DNA of 64,000 nt from Pseudofabraea citricarpa (taxonomy: Eukaryota; Ascomycota; Leotiomycetes; Helotiales; Dermateaceae). This document shows, piece by piece, positions 57,738-64,000 of the stretch (position 1 is the stretch's first letter; each line of letters begins with the position of its first letter). The translations under genes and the position numbers were made by a program. Location: contig JAPWGK010000027.1 in the NCBI GenBank assembly GCA_029641185.1, positions 62,001 through 126,000 of the forward strand. The letters are read 5' to 3'. The notes beneath the pieces were generated by a model. That model saw only the letters and a list, made by a program, of their open reading frames with translations, was not told the origin of the DNA and did not search any database.

Positions 57738-60700
57738 AAAAGATAGATTTACTTTTAGTATCCTCTAAAGTCGTTTATACTTCTTAGAAGAAGATATAAT
57801 TAAAAAAAAGTTATCTTATATTTATATAAAAAACAATTAATAGTAATAAAATCTTTTAATATATAATATTATTATTAAGTTTCTTTTATCTCTTAATTAA
57901 ATTAATCAAATATCTAAGTTTTATAATATTATTTTTATTCTTATAATAACTAAGGTATAACTTATTATATAATATTACTATAAAGGATAATTATTAGACT
58001 TACTTTTAATAGTACTCCTACTAGCGCTTTACTAGTAGTTAGTAAAAGCGAGTACGCCCTAGAAAGTAAGTACGCCTTAGAATACTAAAAGTACGCTTAT
58101 AAAGATAGGAATTATATTAAATTTATATAAAAATAATATCTTAAATTATATACTAAAAGTGAATTAATATAAACTAGTTTTTATATTATTATTAGAGTTA
58201 ATTTTACTAGGCTAGAGCTTTTCTTCTTTTTCTTCTTTCTCTCTAAAAGCTAGGAAATCTACGTTCTAATTACTCCTTTAATTCTATTAATCCTATTATT
58301 CCTATTATTCCTTTAGTTATTTTTATAGTTTTAATTCGATTTTCTTTAGATTAGGTATAAGGATTTATAAGTATAATAGTATAATAAAGCGATAAATATT
58401 AGGGCGTATTTGAATCTATAATATTATAAACGTAACTAGTAACTAATATAATATATATAATTATATATAAGATATATTTAGTAATCGAATTATAATAGTA
58501 AGAGGTAAAAGAAATTATTAATTAATTATAATACTTAAGTATAAATAATAATATATAACTCTTAGAGTACTTAAAGAATACTTATAAAGCTCTTATATAA
58601 TAGTACCTAAGATAATAATAACTTCTTATAAAAGCAAAGAAAATAATAAAATCGAATATATAATCCTATTATATTTATCTCTTATATAATAGCCTTTCCT
58701 ATAATATTATTAGATATCCTTTATTTTTAATAGATTAAAGTTAAAATATAAGATATATATCTCTTATAATTCTAGACTATTATAATTTACTTCTCTAATT
58801 ATTTCCTAAAAGATAATCTTATAACTCTTAGATTACTTTTCTTTTATAATAAATAAACTCGTATTCCTCTAATAAATACTCCTAATAACTAGTTAAGTTA
58901 TTCTTAGCTTAGATCTCTTATAAGAATTATTACTCCTAATATAAAACTAAGCGTTTTAATTATAGAAAATCCCTTAACTTAAGATATAAAATTATAATTC
59001 TTTTTTCTTTTCGTTTAGATATATTATAAACTCTAATATTTATTATTTTTACCTTCTAAAGATTAATTTAATATTATATTCTTCCTTTTAATTATAATTA
59101 TAATATTTATCTTTTATTATACGAAAAAAGAATACTTTAGCTAAATTACCTTTTATTTATAAATTCTTTCGCTTCTTTTATTCGAACTAAAATAAAATAT
59201 CTCTATAACTTTAATTTTATAATACCCTATTAAGTTTTTATTATTCTTTTCTTTTAATCTCTAATATATTTATTTCTTTTCTTTTAGACCTAATAAATCC
59301 TTTTACGATTTTTATTTTTAGTTCTTAAATTATTTATTATTAACTTTATTATATAAGTTAATAATACGTGTTAATTTACCTTTATATTAATTATTTCTTA
59401 TATTATAGTCTTAATCTAAGTATAAAACTCTTAATCTTATTCCTAAGAAGCTAGTTATAGATTATTTTAATATAATAAGTTTATCTTTCTTTCTTTTATT
59501 ATCTTTTATAAAAGCTTAATAAAAGTTTATATAATTAATTATAAGCGCTTATATTAAATATAAGGACCTATTATTATTATAAAAGATAATATATATACTA
59601 GTATTCTTTTATATAAGTTTTTTATTTTATCTTATTTTATAAAAGTTTTACTAGATTATCTTATAAAAGATAAATAATATTTTATTAAGATATTTTATAT
59701 ACTAAGTAATTATAAGGATATTTACTACTTTAAATAGATATACGCCTTAAATTATTATATCTAGGCCTAAGCTAACTCTTATATAAATTATCTTTATCCT
59801 AGAAGAAAAAATAATTATAAATACTAATAAGTTAATAAGCGTATACTTTAACTTAATTCTAATATTCTTAGATTTTATTATCTTATATAATACTTTTAAT
59901 AGGCTTAAGAATAAGCTTTATCTTACTAAATAATAAGCTATCTTTAAGCTAATAATAAAATATTAGTATAAACTTTATATAAAACTAAGCTTACCCGAAT
60001 ATCCTTTTACCTTTAATAATTTAATTATCTCTAATAATCTAAAGGATATATAACCTATAAAATAAGATATTATTAGTAAAATAATATAATAATAAGCTAA
60101 GACTCTTATAGCCCTAGAATATAATTACTTCTTATTTAATATACTTAATAATAAAGATAAAATAATTACTTTTATCTTTAAAGTTTTATATAATATATTT
60201 CTAAAGGAAGATTTACTCTAAGTATTAAAAAATATATATTATAAATTAGGTTTATCTAATAATACTTAAAATCTTTTACTAAAATATTATAATTATCTAA
60301 TTATTATTTATAAGTTTTATTATATTACTTTTATAAAACTTACGCCTTCTTTTATAAGTTCCTTAGTCTTCTTATTTATTATCTAGCTATTAACTTTAGC
60401 CTTAGGAGGAAGTTCTAAGTTAAGAAAATAAGAAAAAGATTATACTAGATATCTTATTTAACTTCTTAAATAAGAATAAATTAAAAGCGAGAAAATATAT
60501 TTATAATTACTTAAAAAAGATTTTAGCTTTATAAAAGAATCTTTATACTAAGAAATAAGAAAAAAAACTCTAGTTTATTAATTACCTTCTAGTAAGTTTA
60601 TCCTTTTATTTTATAAGATCTTACTAAGTATTAACTAAGTATTTATAGAACTTAATATATAATATAAAAAACTTATTTTATATTTATTAAAAAAGAAGAT

Positions 60701-63540
60701 TATTATTAGTAATCTTAAGTTTATTTAAAAGAAACTTTTAAAGTTTATAGATATTATCTTAGAAGATTAAGTTTATAAGTTAAAATAATATATAAACTTT
60801 ATAGTTAAGAAGATTATTCTAGTAACTCCTAAGTTAAAGGGTAATTAATTATTAAGTAATATAAGCTTTCTATCTACTAGTACTTTAACTTCTAATTATT
60901 AGACTTAATTATAAAGTTAAGCTTTAACCTAGTCTTTTACTTTTAATACTAGGATTATATTACCTATTACTTTAACTAAATTAAGAGAAGATTAATCTAA
61001 TATTTTAGTTAAGAAATATAAGTAATTATATTATTAAGTTAAGTTATATTTATCTTTCTTAGTAAAAGAGAAGAATAATAAGATTATAACTTTAAAAGAT
61101 CTAGTTATAAATTTAAAGAATAATATAAGTATTTCTAAGGATATTATTACTCCTATAATTAATAAGAGCTTTAATCCCTTTAATACTAGTAACTTTAATT
61201 ATATTAATAAAGCTATTAATTAATAGGCTAAGGATATAAGTATAAATATTAATAGTAATTCCTATAATAAAGATAATAATTAGAAAGAAAAAAAAGAAGA
61301 AAAATCTCTTTTTATTTTCTTATCTTATAAAATATACTCTTAGTAAGAGATTCTTATATACCTAAAAAATACTTTAAAGCGTTCTTTTAGTCCTAATAAT
61401 AATTAGATCTCTTTATCTTTAAAGCGATTATATTATAATACTTTTAATATTACTTTTACTTTTTTATTATCTTCTAGAGAGCTAAAAGCTCTTATAAAAT
61501 TATTCTTATATTCTCTTTATATTAAGAGAGCCTTTTTTATACTTATTATATTACTTAATTATTCTTATCCTTTAGGTAATAGATATTATTCTTATATTAT
61601 TAGTTCTAATTACTTAAAGTATTATATTCGTATAAGTAATTTATTTTTAACTTATATAACCTTAGCTAATATTATCTTAGCCTAAGTACTTTAATAAGCT
61701 AAATATTTTTATTCTTAAGATTTAAAATAAGATATTTATATTATATTATCTTTATAATACTAAGAATAAAAAGAATAAAATAACTAAGAGACTAGATAAA
61801 TACTTAAGTAACCTCTAGATTTTAGTTAATATTATATATAATTTAAAATAAATTATACTAGTAATTTATAATCGCTTTTATAAGAAGAATCTTCTATTAT
61901 TTTCTAAGGGTTACTTAGAGCTTTATAAAGCTTATAAAAAGTATAATAAAGCTTTAGAGATTCTTAAGAAAGCCTCTTATATAAAAAAGAAGCTTATTAC
62001 TAATACTTCTATTATTATTATTCTTATATTTACTTCTACTATTACTTTTATTAAACCTAGTAATAATAATAGTTAAGATAAGTTAATCCGCTTTTATAAT
62101 AACTTTAATAAGTTTAAGGAGTCTACTAAGTAGACTTTATATACGATCTAAGAGTCTTAGTAAGAAATCCTTTTATATTTTACTCTTATAAAGTTTTTAC
62201 TTAAGCGTTTATAATAATAGATTATTTCTAAGTTTAGAATTCTTATTTTTTAATACCTAGTCTTATATATAACTATATATTTAAATAAATAAATAGATTT
62301 ATACTTATAAAATTAAAATATTATTTTATTTAATAATTTATAATATTCTTATCTTATATTTATATAAATTTTATTTAAAACTATTTAAAGAATTACTTAG
62401 GTAGACTTATTAATAATACTTAGAATACTTAATATATACTTAGTAAGAACTCCTAAAGTCTTATTATAACTTTTAATCCCTAAAAGACTTTTTATAATTT
62501 AAGGATTCTCTTTTTTTCCCTCTAATATATTAGTCGTTCCTTAATTATAAAAAAGAAATAAATAGAGAAATAATACTTAAATTAAGAAATTAAAACTAAA
62601 CTTAAATAAATAATATATAAAAAATAATAATAATAATATAAAAGGAAATTTATTAGTAAAATATCAAATAAGAGAAGCTTTTAAAAGATATTTAAATCTT
62701 AAGCCGAATATAACTCTTCCTTTAAAATACTAGGTATTAAAATATTACGTATTAGGCTAGGGATAAAAAAAGTACCCTAAAGAGAAGCGTCTTACTCTTA
62801 GTCTTTTATATATTATTATTAGTATATTATAGCTAATTTCTTATCTGATTATTACTACTAGCTTTTTTCTATATAAAATTAATTCTTATTATTTATTAAG
62901 TTTTTATTATCTAAAAATCTCTTTCGTATAAGTAGCTTACTATTATAATATATAAAATATAAAGTAAATAAGGGATTAATATAACTAATTAATAATAAAA
63001 GATCTAAGTATAAGGAGAAAAAAAAAAAGGAAAGAAAAGAAAATATAAGAAGCTAGCTATAAGTAATTTTTCCTATTATACTAATATTTACTCTCTAAGT
63101 ATTCTCTATTATATATATTCTTAGGTAAGTAAATATATAAGATAAGTTATATATAATTTACTTTACTTAGTAAATTTCTAGTTATATAATTTAGGTTAAT
63201 AAGTTATAATATAAGATAAGTAAAATATATATAAGAGAAGTAAGTATATAATATATATCTTAAGTAACTTATATAAGAACTATAATATTATCCCTCCTCT
63301 AAGTATTTAATTTTTATATTAGATAAAATTTATCTAAATATCTAAAGTAAAAATCTCTTAGAATTTCTTATATATTTTTAAAATTTTCTATTAGATATTA
63401 CTTTAGATCTAATAGTTATTATACTTATTTAATCTTATAGAAAACTTTTCTTTTAATTATCTTTATATCTTTAATATCTTTTACTTCTTATTTATTATTT
63501 TCTTTTATATTAATTAGTAGAGATTTAATTTCTTTTTATC

Positions 63541-63780
63541 TAGGTAAAAGATCGTCTAAGTCTTTATATAATAAGTTAGAGTAAAATATAAGATAAATTT
63601 TTAATCCTAATAGTAACTTTACTTTATAAAAGCTTAGTTTAATTTTCTTCTTAATCTTATAAGGTCTTTTATTCTTATATTTTAATTTTCGTAAAAGTTT
63701 TTATATTCGGATATTTTTTATTAAGATATAAACTTTATCTTCTAGTTTATAGTTTAGTACTAATAATTATTTTATATTTA
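63541..63780 (-). pseudogene. RIP-killed Ty3/gypsy-type retrotransposon fragment (integrase C-terminal region)
   Basis: Read on the minus strand, one frame gives DKVYILIKNIRI, then a stop, then KLLRKLKYKNKRPYKIKKK and KVKLLLGLKIYLIFYSNLL. This follows the order of the conserved C-terminal region of fungal Ty3/gypsy polyproteins: GDKVYLL..NI, K.D.KLGPFKI, Y.L.LP...IHPVFHVSLL. The substitutions are those expected when C becomes T and G becomes A, including the in-frame stop. The rest of the element presumably lies to the right, beyond the window. Confidence 0.6.
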
Positions 63781-64000
63781 CGTATTTTTTTATCTTACTT
63801 TAGGACTAAGTTATTTCTTTATATATAAATTTCTAAGTATTTTTTATTCTTTTTATAAATTTTATTACTTATCCTTTATTTAGTCTACTTTTTACTAGTT
63901 ATAATTAATTAATCTTTATATTTTCCTAGTCGAAATTTATTCTTAGTTTATATCCTTTATTTATAAAGAATAATATAACCTTTATACTTATAAATTAATA

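Larger units (their letters stand above)
57660..64000. repeat. Second AT-rich RIP-degraded block
   Basis: Like the left block, this stretch lacks genes and is strongly depleted in CA and TG, with isolated survivors such as near 58151, 59371 and 62665. It retains slightly more G and C than the left block, and long purine-rich and pyrimidine-rich runs suggest several decayed coding sequences on both strands. Only the segment near the right end could be related to a known family. Confidence 0.9.

Noticed and set aside
57661..57740. Telomere-like CTAA repeats suggesting a chromosome end
   Set aside because: The unit is an 11-bp GCTAAAGCTAA/GCCTAAGTTAA minisatellite, not CCCTAA, and RIP DNA continues for more than 6 kb beyond it.

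Overview
The window is genomic DNA of a filamentous ascomycete (Pezizomycotina). Genes carry short 50-70 bp introns with GTAAGT/GTACGT-type donors and CTRAY-like branch points. The single-copy centre is flanked by two extremely AT-rich blocks (1-12,660 and about 57,320-64,000) from which the dinucleotides CA and TG are almost erased, the signature of exhaustive repeat-induced point mutation (RIP). The class cannot be fixed from sequence alone; the gene families at 52-56 kb make me lean weakly to Leotiomycetes.

Layout. 1-12.66 kb: gene-free RIP block. 12.9-44.8 kb: nine-gene accessory, apparently biosynthetic, region: Tri3/AATase-like acyltransferase (+), short HMG-CoA reductase (+), MFS transporter of the allantoate-permease type (-), D-2-hydroxyacid dehydrogenase (+), cytochrome P450 (-), fatty acid synthase alpha (-), fatty acid synthase beta (+), alpha/beta hydrolase (-) and acyl-CoA oxidase (+). 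45.4-47.7 kb: small lysine-rich protein, metallo-beta-lactamase-fold hydrolase and one orphan coding exon. 49.7-51.4 kb: disordered PPxY protein. 52-56.3 kb: an unusual protease-like/Whi3-type RNA-binding fusion, divergent from a membrane-anchored protein of unknown function. 57.2-57.7 kb: a small terminal-inverted-repeat element straddling the right RIP boundary. 57.7-64 kb: second RIP block with a recognisable dead Ty3/gypsy-type fragment at its end.

How the genes may work together (inference). The FAS pair is a dedicated secondary set: alpha ends after the ketosynthase and lacks the C-terminal phosphopantetheine transferase, as in the StcJ/HexA class used for sterigmatocystin/aflatoxin. 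No polyketide synthase, NRPS, terpene cyclase or citrate synthase is present, so the acyl chain is probably the scaffold itself. It could be released by the hydrolase, desaturated or shortened by the acyl-CoA oxidase, hydroxylated by the P450, reduced as an alpha-keto acid by the dehydrogenase, and esterified by the acyltransferase. The HMG-CoA reductase could supply mevalonate, reduce a thioester, or act as a resistance copy.

The most striking regulatory signal is a GCCTRAA element repeated at exactly 16-bp intervals in both divergent promoters that drive FAS alpha/beta (three units) and hydrolase/acyl-CoA oxidase (five units). The same TTAGGC/GCCTAA half-site forms a perfect palindrome around CACGTG upstream of the acyltransferase. 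No transcription factor gene is visible in the window.
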